DNA from: Caenorhabditis remanei
Lineage: Eukaryota; Nematoda; Chromadorea; Rhabditida; Rhabditidae
Direction of reading: 5' to 3'
Assembly: GCF_010183535.1 (NCBI RefSeq)
Contig: NC_071329.1
Coordinates: 2,604,001 to 2,668,000 of the forward strand
Length of the DNA: 64,000 nt
The notes beneath the pieces are model-generated. The model ran no database searches and was not told the origin of the DNA. It saw only the letters and a list, made by a program, of their open reading frames with translations. The first letter of the stretch is position 1. Every line of letters starts with the position of its first letter. Below are positions 52,589-63,175 of the stretch, in pieces. A program made the position numbers and the translations under genes.

Positions 52589-53610
52589 ATGTCAAGTGAA
52601 ACAATCTGGTACAAAAGTGGTGCTCGTCAAGTCAGTAGCTACTCCGATGTTTTAGAGAAAAGAGCGAAAATTGGAATTGCATGGTAAGCCAAATTATTTG
52701 AAGAAAAAAAAACGATCAGAATTAAATTATATTCGACATTTATCTTATAGGGATTGGATGGGAAGAGTGGACACCTCCGGACACATCGATTTCACGTGGA
52801 AGTTCTATTGGAATGAGCTCAGAAGTCTAGGAGTCGATGACATCACTGGATACATCACAGTCTCATCAACTAACAATCGGTTCACTGCAACGACCATTAA
52901 TGTGAAAATTACGGAAGATAACCAAGAAATCACAAAAGAAGTCGAAGGCGATTATAATTCTTATAATGTTTACTTCGAATATTCCCTCACTCCCCACTAC
53001 GCTCCAGTTCTTGAGAAACCATCATACGAAGAGATGTTTGCACCATCCGATCAGAATGATGCGATTCTGGTGGTTGAAGGAAAGAAGCTTCATGTCAACA
53101 AAACAGTGAGTGAATTCGTGAAATTTGAAAGTTTCAATCGATTTTTCTAGAATCAAAACTAGAATCAATTTTTGAAATTTTCAGTTTCTCTCCTACCACT
53201 CCGAATACTTCCGCGCTCTCTTCTCATCGAATTTCAAGGAAGGACAAATGGATGAGATTCCGATCGGAGAAGTTTCATTCGAAGATTTCGCTCTTCTCCT
53301 CAGCAATTTCTACCCAATTCAAGTTTTTCCAACTGACGGAACTGTCGAGAAACTTCTGGAATTGGCGCGTCGTTTTCTCGTTTCTTCTGCGAAAAGAAGC
53401 GCCGAGTATCATCTGCTGAACGTTTCCAGAATCAAAAATGAGAAGATGTTGTGGATGGCTGACGAGTATGGAATGCCGACACTTCTCGAGAAGTGTATTC
53501 GTAGACTGGATACGGACAAGACGAAAAAAATGAAGCAATCGGAAGAATTTGAGAAACTGTCGGATAAAACCAAATCGATCTTACTCTGTCGTCTATTGGA
53601 TTTAATTTGA
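52589..53610 (+). CDS. BTB-29: BTB/POZ-domain protein
   Basis: Exons 52589-52683, 52751-53105 and 53185-53610 give 291 aa. The exon 1/2 junction codon is TG+G, so the family cysteine is a tryptophan here (W-D-W-M-G-R-V). F-Y-W replaces F-D-W. The BTB exon has S-N-F-Y-P-I-Q-V-F-P-T-D and S-A-K-R-S-A-E-Y-H; the tail is one residue shorter. The ATG is 16 nt after TTTGCAG. Intact frame. Confidence 0.87.
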
Positions 53611-53821
53611 CTCGACTTTGAATTTTTTATTTTGATTACTTATTGTTCTTGTTGTTTCTCGTTATGATTTTGCTTTCATGCGAAGCCAAATTGTTGTTGA
53701 AATATAAATGTTGTTTTTTACCAGTTTACTCTTCATTTTCTGGAAAAATGAGTAGAAATTACCTCGAATGATATTTCAAAAATGTGTGCAACTTTTGAAA
53801 ATGATGACAAAATATTGAAGT

Positions 53822-53897
53822 GAGTACGGTGCGCAAGTCCGCAAACACTCTGCGTACTTTCCCATTTACCGTAGTTGCATTAAAAAATACGTGGAAT
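53822..53897 (+). promoter_or_regulatory. 47-nt dyad element upstream of BTB-30
   Basis: Core 53826-53872, inner arms GTGCGCA/TGCGTAC (one G-T wobble), right side TTTACCGT. It is 556 bp before the ATG, or 178 bp without the 378-bp element at 53937-54314. Confidence 0.74.
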
Positions 53898-53936
53898 TTT
53901 TCACTTTTTTCAATTGAAATTCCAACGAAACGCTGT

Positions 53937-54314
53937 CACAGGGTCATAGAATGTCCATATGAAGCAACTGCGCTCCAAAAAAATTAGCGCGAAATTCAAA
54001 AAATTTATCCAAAAAAAAATGTTTTTGTGTATTAAAATTTGTATTTTTCTCTTTTTTAGTGAATTCGATATGTTTTGTGCGAAGTTTTCTCGAAAATATC
54101 GAGAAAAATGGAAAAAAAGTCAGCTTCATTCGAAAAATTTCACTCCCTATCGTTCGTCTTACTGTGCCACGTTAAAAGTCCCGCATGCGGGCGGCATTCT
54201 GCTGATCGGCGACTCAATTGGCAATCTGCCAAGTCGTGTGCAAACGCGCTTCGCTGAGCTTCCGGTTTCGCGGGAAAATTATTTGAATTCATATGGACAA
54301 AATTTGACCCTGTG
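53937..54314. mobile_element. MITE with CACAGGGTCA ends
   Basis: 378 bp with terminal inverted repeats CACAGGGTCA and TGACCCTGTG, extended by GTCCATATGAA / TTCATATGGAC. The 5-bp sequence GCTGT flanks it (53932-53936 and 54315-54319) and interrupts the expected GCTGTG word. A central GC-rich block (54178-54275) differs from the AT-rich ends. An open frame of 122 codons crosses it but runs out into flanking DNA and is not credible as a gene. Confidence 0.8.
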
Positions 54315-54428
54315 GCTGTGCTTTTAATCAGATTTTCACTTTTTTCCATCTTTCGGATTAGCATTTCCTCGAAATTTCTTTGAGTTCTATCAATTTTAAT
54401 CGATAAACTTTCAGAAAATTCATCGAAA

Positions 54429-56299
54429 ATGCCGAGTGGAGCGATCGAGTACAAAAGTGGTACTTATCTGGTCAGCACCAATGTTTTGGAGACAAATGCA
54501 AATAGTGGAATTAGATGGTAAGTCAAACTTTTTGCTAGGAAAAAATAATTGGAATTAAACACACTTGTCAAATCACGGGCCGGCCCGCAGGGCCCGGAGC
54601 AAAAAATTATTTTTGAAAATTTTTGAAAAAAAAATAATTGAAAGTCTCGGAAATTACTTTTTGAATTACCGCGCACAATTTCTTTAAAGATTAAATTAAA
54701 AAATATCTGAAAAATGCAGAAAATGTTGAAAATCTCAATTTTAGTCATAGAAAATTGATCAAAACTTTTAATTTAATCTTTAAAAATCCGTTTTCACTTG
54801 TTGTCTTTTTATAATTTCTAATCAATAATATGTTTGCCATAAAGTAGTAAACGACCAAACAATGGGAAAACGAAAAAAAAAATTTCAATATTTTGACGGC
54901 CCGGCCCGTGACAAGTATGGAATTAAATTATATTGAAATTCATCTTATAGTGTCTGGAGCGGAAAAATGAACACTTATCGAATCGATTTCGCATGGAAAT
55001 TCGATTGGGATGAGCTCAGAAGTCAAGGAGTCGATGAGCTCAGTGGACACATTATTGTTACGGCAAAGGACGATTGGTTCACTACAACGAAGATCGATGT
55101 GAAACTGACAGATGATAATCAAGAAATCACAAAGCAAGTTCAAGCTCGAGGTTATCTTGATACTGCCAGCTACGAGTATTCCCTCATTCCTCGTTATGCT
55201 CCAGTTCTTGAGAAACCGTCATACGAAGAGATGTTTGCACCGTCCGATCAGAATGATACGATTCTGGTTGTTGATGGAAAAAGGCTTCATGTCAACAAAA
55301 CAGTGAGTAAATTCGTGAAATGTTTGAAAGGCTAAATCAATTTTTGGCTCCGGGGGCATTCAGCAGCTAGACGTTTCGCAGCCATGAGCCCCACAGCCTT
55401 AATATTCCCGTTTTTTCAGTAATAACTTGACTTTTTCCTGTATTTAATTGTTTGAAAAGTCAAAAAGAACATTTTTGTCATTTTGATGAAGGGGACTACA
55501 AGAAACTTTGTTCAAAGCAACAAAAAAGTTTTTTTTTTGAAAAAGTGACAACTGTTTTACTCGTAGAACTAGTCGTACTCCTGAGAAGGTTCAGAGAATG
55601 AAAAAGACCACTAATTCTACGAGAAAAACTGTTTTCAGCTTTTTCAAAAATAAAAGTTGTTTTTAGACAAAATTTCTTGTAGTCCACGTTATCAAAATTA
55701 AAAAAAAAAGTTCTTTTTGACTTCTCAAACAATTAATCATCTGAAAAAACCAGTTGTCACTGAAAAACGTTAAAATTAAGGCTGTGGAGCTCATGGCTGC
55801 AAAACTTCTGCGAAATGTCCCGGAGCCCAATTTTCTCGAGAAAAAATCGATTAGTTTTCAAATTTTTCAGTTTCTGTCGTACCATTCCGAATACTTCCGC
55901 GCACTTTTCTCATCGAATTTCAAAGAAGGACAAATGGATGAAATTCCGATCGGAGACGTTTCATTCGACGATTTCGCTCTTCTCCTCAGCACTTTCTACC
56001 CAAATCCAGTGTTCCCGAATGACCGAACTGTCGAGAAACTTCTGGAATTGGCTCGTCGTTTTCTGGTTTCTTCAGTTATCAACATCATCGAATATCATCT
56101 TCTAAACAACTCGAAAATCAATAGTGAGAAGATGTTGTGGATGGCTGACGAGTATGTGATGCCAAAACTTCTCGAAAAGTGTATTCGTGGACTGGATACA
56201 ACCGAAAAGGCAAAGAAATTGAAGCAATCGGGGAAGTATGGGAGTTTGTCGGATAGCACAAAAGCAAAAGTTCTCGATCGTCTATTGGATTTAATTTGA
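54429..56299 (+). CDS. BTB-30: BTB/POZ-domain protein, last of the array
   Basis: Exons 54429-54517, 54951-55302 and 55871-56299 give 289 aa. Exon 1 lacks two codons (Y-L-V-S-T-N-V-L-E). Both introns carry insertions: a GGGCCGGCC-ended element in intron 1 and a GGCTCCGGG-ended foldback in intron 2. The linker K-R-L-H-V has R for K. Exon 3 is typical, with the tail K-L-K-Q-S-G-K-Y-G-S-L-S. The ATG is 15 nt after TTTCAG. No further BTB gene follows on either strand. Confidence 0.88.
54560..54918. mobile_element. Element with ACTTGTCA/GGGCCGGCC ends in intron 1 of BTB-30
   Basis: Left CACTTGTCAAATCACGGGCC and right GGCCCGTGACAAGT-type ends, flanked by the direct repeat GGAATTAAA (54551-54559 and 54919-54927). 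The CGGGCC words recall the nested repeat at 4448-4816. Confidence 0.72.
55345..55829. repeat. GGCTCCGGG-ended foldback in intron 2 of BTB-30
   Basis: Ends GGCTCCGGGGGCATTC and CGAAATGTCCCGGAGCC; inner words AGCCATGAGCCCCACAGCC and GGCTGTGGAGCTCATGGCT are complementary. It is the same family as 2364-2604, here about twice as long. Confidence 0.78.
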
Positions 56300-56743
56300 C
56301 TTTTCTACTTTGTATATTTTATTATTGTATGTTGTATTATAATTCCTCATCCCCCGCATTCCAGCTTTGTGAAAATGATTGTACTTAAGAATTTCAGTTT
56401 TCTTCTTCTGTAAATATTTTTGAGCCGAAAAACCATTCTTCTGATGTAACGGACTAATAATCCATTTGTTTATCACTGTCGCCGCCCCCTTTCAGTTGAC
56501 CTTATTAACTAATCCAACATATCCATTTATGGAGATTAGTAATCCGTCTTGTTTCTTAATGTCAATGTCGGTGGAGCTTATTGCTAATGTCATCCGAAAC
56601 AAGATTAGCACAACAATCAACACCAACAAAAAACCTTTTAAGCTAATCCACCTCGTTAAAAACAAGGGGCGTGGCGTATAACAAGATTTTCATGGCTTCC
56701 TTGAGTATAAATATGCCAATTTTTTAAATTGAAATGCCGCATC
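56300..56743 (+). other. Boundary region between the BTB array and the insulin-like gene
   Basis: This is the 3' region of BTB-30 followed by AT-rich DNA with no 47-nt element, no paralogue fragment and no convincing reading frame. TATAAATA occurs at 56706-56713, 31 bp before the insulin-like start codon, and is a good candidate core promoter for that gene. Confidence 0.55.
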
Positions 56744-57098
56744 ATGCTGCGTTTTCCCATTCTTCTCTGCCTTCTGGCATCCATCTGCCTTTGCTCTGCT
56801 CACCACAACCGAAACTTCGATCAGCTTGAGTATGCGCTCGGGCAGGACACCAAGGCTCTTTCAAGACCTCGTCGTGTGCCAGCACCAGAAGAGACTCGGT
56901 ATTGCAGAAAGCGAATGTTGACCTATATTTTCAGCATTTGTGAGAAGACTTGTGATTCAAGTGAGTGGTTTTTTTTTAAATTTGAAAAAAAATCGCAAAA
57001 CCATTTCAGAAAACGGAAAAGACATTGCGACGGAGTGTTGTGGAAAGCAGTGCTCTCCAGAATTCGTTCGTCTTCATTGTTGCCCGTCGACTGTCTGA
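56744..57098 (+). CDS. Insulin-like peptide precursor (beta type)
   Basis: Exons 56744-56960 and 57010-57098 give 101 aa. Residues 1-19 form a signal peptide (M-L-R-F-P then a Leu/Cys-rich core ending C-S-A). A propeptide follows and ends R-P-R-R, a dibasic processing site. The mature part has a B-like segment C-x11-C-x3-C and an A-like segment C-C-x3-C-x8-C-C, eight cysteines in all, with no separate C peptide: the nematode beta-insulin layout, with a fourth possible disulfide. It is secreted and would act on the insulin receptor DAF-2 as agonist or antagonist; which one cannot be told. I cannot match it to a named ins gene. A stretch beginning TATAAATA lies just upstream. Confidence 0.85.
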
Positions 57099-57712
57099 TT
57101 TTTTTTGGAGCCTTCTGATTCTTCTTGAGCTTGTTCACACAATTGACAGTAATAAAATATTTGTTGAGTGCTCGACTTTTTATGGAAAAACCTGGCTTTA
57201 TCAAGTTTGAAAAAAATTGAGTTTAGAGGCCCAATCTAGGAAAATAGACGCGTTTTATGGTTTATTTGAAAGCAGAGGGACAAAAGTGGAGCTTAGTGGA
57301 TGAGGAATTCAGTCTGCTATATAGGATGCCAAAGTCCGTCGGAAACGGATTAGAAAAAATGGGCTCCAAACGGAAATACACAATTGAGCACGTAGGCATC
57401 AAGCCCCTTACTCATTGGGGGGGGGGGGCAATTATATTATGAGAGGTTGGAGAAATGTTAAAGAGAAGTCAGGTATTATGTATTCACGCTCTGCTGTCGA
57501 AGGGTTTTAAAGGCGCATCAAATTTATTGGAGGTTTCGCGGAATGGTCTCGTAATTGAAAAAATCAAGTGCCACATTTTCGAGCTTTGGATTTCTGAAAA
57601 GAACTGCAAATTATGTTTTCTGCTTCGTGACTATTCCGAACAAATCAGATGCACCTTTAACACCCTCTGGCAGCAGATCGTTAATTTATAATAGTGTGTT
57701 CACGATGTAGTC
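57099..57712. other. Gap between convergent genes, nothing recognised
   Basis: Holds the 3' region of the insulin-like gene (an AATAAAAT signal near 57151) and beyond that unassigned DNA with a run of ten or more G at about 57417. Short open frames here show no homology signature I recognise. Confidence 0.5.
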
Positions 57713-59114
57713 CTAACAAAAATTTGCACGTTGTCTCGCCTGAGCTTTGATTTTGACAATCAACGGCTTGTCGCAATATTTCCCTTCTTCCTCACTTGTC
57801 TCCTCCCAGTAGACTTTCAATTCTGTTTTGTCACTCAATGGAATTAGCACACGTTCTGGTTTTGTAGTGGATCTGAAAGCATCCGAAGTAGTAATGCTCG
57901 TGAACAGGGTATAACTCACCTTGCTCCCGAAATGCTCCTGAATTCATTCAAAAGGTTCTCCACATGACATGGATTCAAAAATCCGATAGAATAATAACAT
58001 TCATTCGGAATTCCATCCTGTCTCCATTTTATCATAAGATCTCTGATGCTCTCTTCTTTTAAAAAACTGCTGTTTTCAAGATGTACTCGCTTATTGGGCA
58101 GTGTGATCAATATTCCTATTGAAGGTCTCCAACGGATACACAAAAGTTCTGCAGTATCTCTAACTGGATCATTAGCAATCAGTTGCGGGGCAATTTTTAA
58201 ACATTTCAACGGCACAATATCCTCGGATACAACTCTTTTGAGCATTTCCATAGATTCAGTAAACGTTTGGTAATGAGCAAACATCTTGTCGATTACCAAT
58301 CTATCTGTTTGTAGTGATACTGATCCTTTCAAAGCTGCTCTGAAGTCATCAAGTGTAGTAATCGATGGTCGATACGGTCTTCAGTTATGGGCGAGAGGAG
58401 ACTCTTGAGCAGCAAGTGATGACGTAAAGAAATAGGAATGATCTTCAATGTTAAGAGACTCGATGAGAACTCGGCCAGCAGTACCAATAATCTTTTTCAA
58501 CAAGTAATTTCTAGCCTCCGTCAAAGTTTGCTGATAATCCAAAATCTCAACTCTCTCACCATCGTTAGTAAACTGAATAAACTGGTCAAATGGCGGGTTT
58601 TCATTCGCCATTCTCATCTCATACGAACGGATTTCCAATTTTCTTTTCTCTAATTGAATGGTCCGTGTAATTCTGGATCCCGCGGTTTTCTCCAATTGAA
58701 TTGCATTATGTTCTAATCTTGCTTTTATTTCAGCATCTGTTAGTACTTCTCCATCGATTTGTGTTCCTTCAGGAATCGTAGGGATACCGTACTTATCCAC
58801 TTCATATTGGATCCCACCCTCCTTATTTTTCATATCTATTGATTGCGGAGTGTTCCCGGATGGGTACTTCCGAAGGACTCCAAGTCTATAAACGGTTCCG
58901 TTCATCTCAAAATTTGCGTAGTTGATCCAGAGTTGTCTGATTCTTATAGCTTGGACTTTGTGGACAGTTCGGAATGATGGACATCGTTGATAGAGTTGGA
59001 ATCTAGAATTTCGTATGGAAAAGGAGGTTGGATCATTATTACTTACCTAATGTTAGGTTCGAGATACAGAGCCACACATTTGGCAGTCTCGTAGAACAGT
59101 GGAGGGTTTGACAT
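57713..59114 (-). pseudogene. DUFX-1: nematode DUF3557-like / F-box-C-like protein with a nonsense codon
   Basis: Minus-strand exons 59114-59047, 59002-57920 and 57872-57713 make 437 codons. The family signature is a short N-terminus P-L-F-Y-E-T-A-K-C-V-A-L-Y-L-x-P-N, then Q-R-C-P-S-F-R-x-x-H, Y-G-I-P-T-I-P-E-G, A-R-N-Y-L-L-K-K-I and a C-terminal C-D-K-P-L-I-V-K-I-K. I recognise this as a Caenorhabditis-restricted domain like DUF3557 found in F-box-C proteins; no clear F-box is seen. Codon 230 is TGA (58383-58381) where the paralogues have W before K/R-P-[FY]-R. All else is open, so this is a recent pseudogene, a null allele or a read-through case. Confidence 0.75.
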
Positions 59115-59298
59115 ATTGCTGAAAGTGTATAAAGTTGGAAGAAAAAAGTGTAAAATAAACGCAAAGAGAACGGCTCAACGCTCAATAGTGACAGCTAGAG
59201 GAAATACCCAACCGTTGTGTCCAATAGAGGGTCCGCCCTTATGAGCGAGTCAACAGTCGGTGACGTCACCCTAAAGTAGTGCAAATAGGATTTGATGG

Positions 59299-59345
59299 GT
59301 GACTTGGCTAATCGCACCTATAAATCTACGTGGAGAAGGTCTAAC
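59299..59345 (-). promoter_or_regulatory. Conserved upstream block of DUFX-1
   Basis: Forward-strand words TTGGCTAATCGCACCTA and AAATCTA, shared with the blocks before DUFX-2 and DUFX-3. About 185-230 bp upstream of the start codon; here it contains TATAAAT. Role inferred from conservation only. Confidence 0.55.
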
Positions 59346-59647
59346 TGACGTTCTGCGGGAAAAATAGAAGAGGATGGGAGACCTCACCCACATCTCAGGG
59401 ATGCGCTGGCCAACAGACTGCTAACAAGCTCTCCCCTACAAGCTTTTAGGGATCACAGACCTACTGTAGTCGAATGGGGGTGTTTTCTTCCCTATTTGAA
59501 CCAATTAAACACATCAGACATTTATTTGAAACAGAACAGGGGAATATAAGATAATGAAAGGAAGAAAAAGTGACTGCTGGTTACATTGTAATAAAATAAG
59601 ATTCAACAATTTTAGGAAGATCTTGAAAATTCGATATACCACATCCC

Positions 59648-61074
59648 TCATAGAGAACCTCTCTTAAAAAATAGAGCTGGATCTCTTTCCTGAACTTTGA
59701 TAAATGCAATAAACGGTCGGTAGCAATATTCCTCATCCGTGGTCTCCTTCCACCAAACTTTCACTTCAGTGGTGTCACTCAATGGGACGTAAACGGATTC
59801 TGGATTTTCGGTCAGCCTGAAATTAGTGACGTAGAAAAACTAAAAGCCTGAAGCTTACCTTGCTTCTCGAAAAGCTTTGAAGCAATCCAATAACTTCTTT
59901 GGATCCCAGTAATATTGAAATCCCATAGAATAACATCGTCCGACCATGCTGTTATCCTCCTCCTTCCATTTCCTCATAAGCCGCTCTACATCCTTTTTTA
60001 CCAATAAACACTCTATAAGATGTACTCGCATGTTAGGTAGTTTAAGCAGTACTCTGATCCTTGACGCACCATTTACATTTAAGAACTCGGCGGTATCTCG
60101 AATCGGATCATTGGGTTGTAACTTGTTAGGGACTACCAATAATTTCAACGGAAAGAAATCCGCGGGTGCAATATCTTTGAGGATTGACATGACTATAGGA
60201 AGAACCTGTATAGTAACCAACTTTTTGATTTCCAGTCTCCCTCCTATAACTCGTATTGGTACATCGAATATTACTCTGGTGTTTCGTGGCTTTAAGATTG
60301 CTGGCCGAAACGGTTTCCAATAATATAATTGTGGGTCATCAGCAAGTGATGATGTAAAAGTAGTACTGTCCCCACGATAGTCGAGAACCCAAATTAAAAG
60401 TTTCCCGTCGACACCGAGGATCTTCTTCAAAAGATAGTGGTTAGCTTGCTTCAAGTTTCGATTATAACTCAAAAATTCCTCTTTCAAGAGCTTGCTTCCA
60501 GAACTAACTGTGAGTTTGAGGTATTGCTCAAAAAGCGGCTCTTGGTTCCATATTCTCCTACCATACGAATTCAGTTCAAGGTTTCTTCTCTCTAGTTCTA
60601 TTTCATATCTCGGTGAATGCCTCCCCGCCTCATACCTCTCCAGCTGCATCAACTTCCTTTCCAAACTCGCTCTTATCATCTCATCCTGCGGTATTTCTTC
60701 TCTAGTCTGTGCTCCTTCCGGTATCGTAGGAATACCGTATCTATCCACATCATATTGAATTCCACCTCTTTCATTCTCAATAGCTACCGACTGTGGTGTC
60801 GTTCCGGAGTGGTACTTGCGGACGATTCCAACTCGGTAGTGGATCTCATCCATTATGAAGTCTGCATGGTTGATCCGGAGCTTTCCGATTTTCATGTTTT
60901 GCGTCCTGTGGATGGCTCGGAAAGAAGGACATCTTTGGTTAAGATGGAATCTGGAAATGAAAATTTTGCATAAATCGAGCGTTTAACAGACTACCTCAAA
61001 TTAGGATCCAGATAAAGAGCTACACACTTTGCAGTCTCGTAGAACAGCGGCGGTTGAGTGCGAGGTTTTGACAT
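59648..61074 (-). CDS. DUFX-2: nematode DUF3557-like / F-box-C-like protein
   Basis: Minus-strand exons 61074-60995, 60950-59859 and 59816-59648 give 446 aa in one open frame. The start M-S-K-P-R-T-Q-P-P-L-F-Y-E-T-A-K has four extra residues relative to its neighbours. The intron 1 donor is GTAGTC, weaker than the GTAAGT/GTGAGT of the paralogues. The conserved W-K-P-F-R-P is present at about residue 235, which is what identifies the lesion in DUFX-1. The C-terminus ends with an extra K-R-G-S-L. Molecular role unknown; adaptor function in ubiquitin ligases is a family-level guess. Confidence 0.8.
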
Positions 61075-61195
61075 TTCCTCGAAATTTTTGAGAGTTGGAA
61101 GAGGGAGAAAATAGGGGAGATGATCCGCTGTAGGTGACCTACCAAAATGAGTGTGTTCTCGATGATGTCGTTCTGATGGAGTGCAAATAAGACAG

Positions 61196-61250
61196 GTGAC
61201 GTGGCTAATCGCACCTACAAATCTATGTAAAGACGTTCTGGAAGACCTCT
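61196..61250 (-). promoter_or_regulatory. Conserved upstream block of DUFX-2
   Basis: Forward-strand GTGACGTGGCTAATCGCACC then TACAAATCTATG and TAAAGACGTTCTGG, matching DUFX-3 nearly base for base. It is 122-176 bp upstream of the start codon. A second shared stretch (CACCCACATCTC, GCTGGCCAACAG, GACCTACTGTAGTC) lies further up at about 61301-61387. Confidence 0.6.
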
Positions 61251-61493
61251 CCTTCTTTTTGTACATTCTGTGGGGAACATAGCATAGGATGAGTGACCAC
61301 ACCCACATCTCGGGTGTGTGCTGGCCAACAGAAGGCACTAAGCTCTCTTTTACACGTTTTGGAGGAATGAAAGACCTACTGTAGTCACATCGGGTCCTAG
61401 GAAGCGTATTCTTCTCTGATTCAGACATTTATTTAAAAGAGAAAATAAGAGAATATATGATTCCAGAACAAAGAAATAACAAAACGATCAAAA

Positions 61494-62938
61494 TCAATTA
61501 ACTTGCGTGGTCCCTCTCATTTGAACTTTAATTTTCACGATCAGCGATAGTCCACAATACCACTCGTCTTCTTCTCCAGTATTCATACAACACACATTCA
61601 ACTCCTTATCGTCAACCATCGGGATAACAATAGACTCCCGGTGCTGTGCCAGTCTGAAAATAACTCCTTTGAACGCTGTAAACGCGCTCTATCTTACCTT
61701 GTCTCTGGGACCCTTCGAGCACCTGGGAGAGCTCCGAACCCATTGAAGAAGTCGGGAATCTTTTCAGCGTTAAAGAATCCAATAGAATAATAGGTTCCTA
61801 CTGGGCTTCTAACATCATTGAGACTCCTTACAAGAGCGGCGAAATCTTCTTCAACAAAACTGCAATAGTCCAGATGAACACGATCGTTGGTGATTGAGAG
61901 CAATACACTCAAAGGCAAAACCTCATTGATGCACAAGAACTCAGTTGTCCGGTTATGTATTTCTCTCATCCTATAATTAGGGATTGGTGGTAAAAGCTTC
62001 TTCATGATTCTTGCCGGAAAAACGTCCTTTGATAAAAAACCATTGAGAATGCTCAAGACTTCCGAAAGGGTCCGAAATGGTGTTGTCAAGCTACCAACCT
62101 CCAGCTTATCCGCTTGAATGGACAACGGATACTGGAGCAGTGTTCTTATGCCCCCACTACGTACGATTTGTCGTTGATACGGTTTCCATGGTGTAAAATA
62201 AAAATCTGAGGAAAAATCTAGGGGTAAGGAGGTACAGTAATTAACATATTGTTCAATGTCAATATTTTCGATGATAACTTTTCCATGGACACAAAGAATC
62301 TTCTTCAGCAAGTAATTTCTAGCCTTCGTCAAGGTTTGATTATAATTCAAAATTTCCAGTTTTTCACCATTACCGTCAGATGTTACAGTTAAGTGAAGAA
62401 ACTGATCAAATGGTGGGAATTGATTCCCCATTCTCATCTCGTATGACAGGATTTCAAGTTTCCTTTTCTCCAGTTCAATGGCATAGTCTGGGCGTCCCTC
62501 ACCTCCCCATCGTTCCATTTTCAACACATCTCCTTTCAATCTCCTTAGGATTTCCTCATTTCCGGGTCCTTCTCCCCTAGTTTGAGCTCCATCCGGGATC
62601 ACTGGGATACCGTACTTGTCCACATCATATTGTATCCCACCTTCAGCGTTTGCATCAGTTATCGATTGCGGAGCGTTCTCGAATAGGTACTTCCGAAGAA
62701 CACCAAGTCGGTAGGTGGTCTCATTTATAGTAAAACTTGCGGAATTTATCTTAAGATTCCTGATTCTGATAGATTGTGCTGCTTCGTGAATGCATCGGAA
62801 TGACGGACATCTTTGGTTGAGCTCGAGTCTGGAAAAAATTTCAGTAAAAGAATCGATAACGACTGGTACTCACCTCAAATTAGGGTCAAGGTAGATGGCT
62901 ACACACTTTGCCGTCTCATAGAACAGCGGTCGAGACAT
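61494..62938 (-). CDS. DUFX-3: nematode DUF3557-like / F-box-C-like protein
   Basis: Minus-strand exons 62938-62874, 62828-61698 and 61653-61494 give 451 aa. The N-terminus is M-S-R-P-L-F-Y-E-T-A-K-C-V-A-I-Y-L-D-P-N-L-R, then L-N-Q-R-C-P-S-F-R. The family T-P-W-K-P-Y appears intact. The central part (P-L-D-F-S-S-D-F-Y-F) is longer than in DUFX-2. The C-terminal domain reads W-Y-C-G-L-S-L-I-V-K-I-K-V-Q. Introns are 45-46 bp with GTGAGT and GTAAGA donors. No lesion. Confidence 0.82.
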
Positions 62939-63119
62939 TTTGCTGAAATTTTTGAGAGTTGGAAGAGAAAGAATATAGGAAAGAAGATATAGAGGGGAAG
63001 ACCGAATTGTGTGGGCCACTGGAGGTGGCTGAAGGCTGGAGGTGGTCTACGTCAATGAATGTACCAACAATGAAGGTCTCGATGACGTCGCACTAATGGG
63101 GTGCGATTCTAATTCAATA

Positions 63120-63175
63120 GGTAACGTGGCTAATCGCACCTACAAATCTAAGTAAAGACGTTCTGGGAGACCTCT
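63120..63175 (-). promoter_or_regulatory. Conserved upstream block of DUFX-3
   Basis: Forward-strand GTAACGTGGCTAATCGCACC, TACAAATCTAAG and TAAAGACGTTCTGG, 180-240 bp upstream of the start codon. The neighbouring words GGGAGACCTCTTC are also shared with DUFX-2. Confidence 0.6.

Noticed and set aside
6256..53897. CRISPR-like or simple tandem repeat interpretation of the recurring 47-mer
   Set aside because: Copies are spaced by 1-3 kb, one per gene unit, in a eukaryotic array; the spacing follows the genes.
53959..54327. 122-codon open frame
   Set aside because: It runs across one end of a MITE into flanking promoter DNA and shows no domain signature.
57257..57691. Two short plus-strand open frames after the insulin-like gene
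   Set aside because: No signal peptide, paralogue or splice pattern; one runs into a homopolymer G tract.
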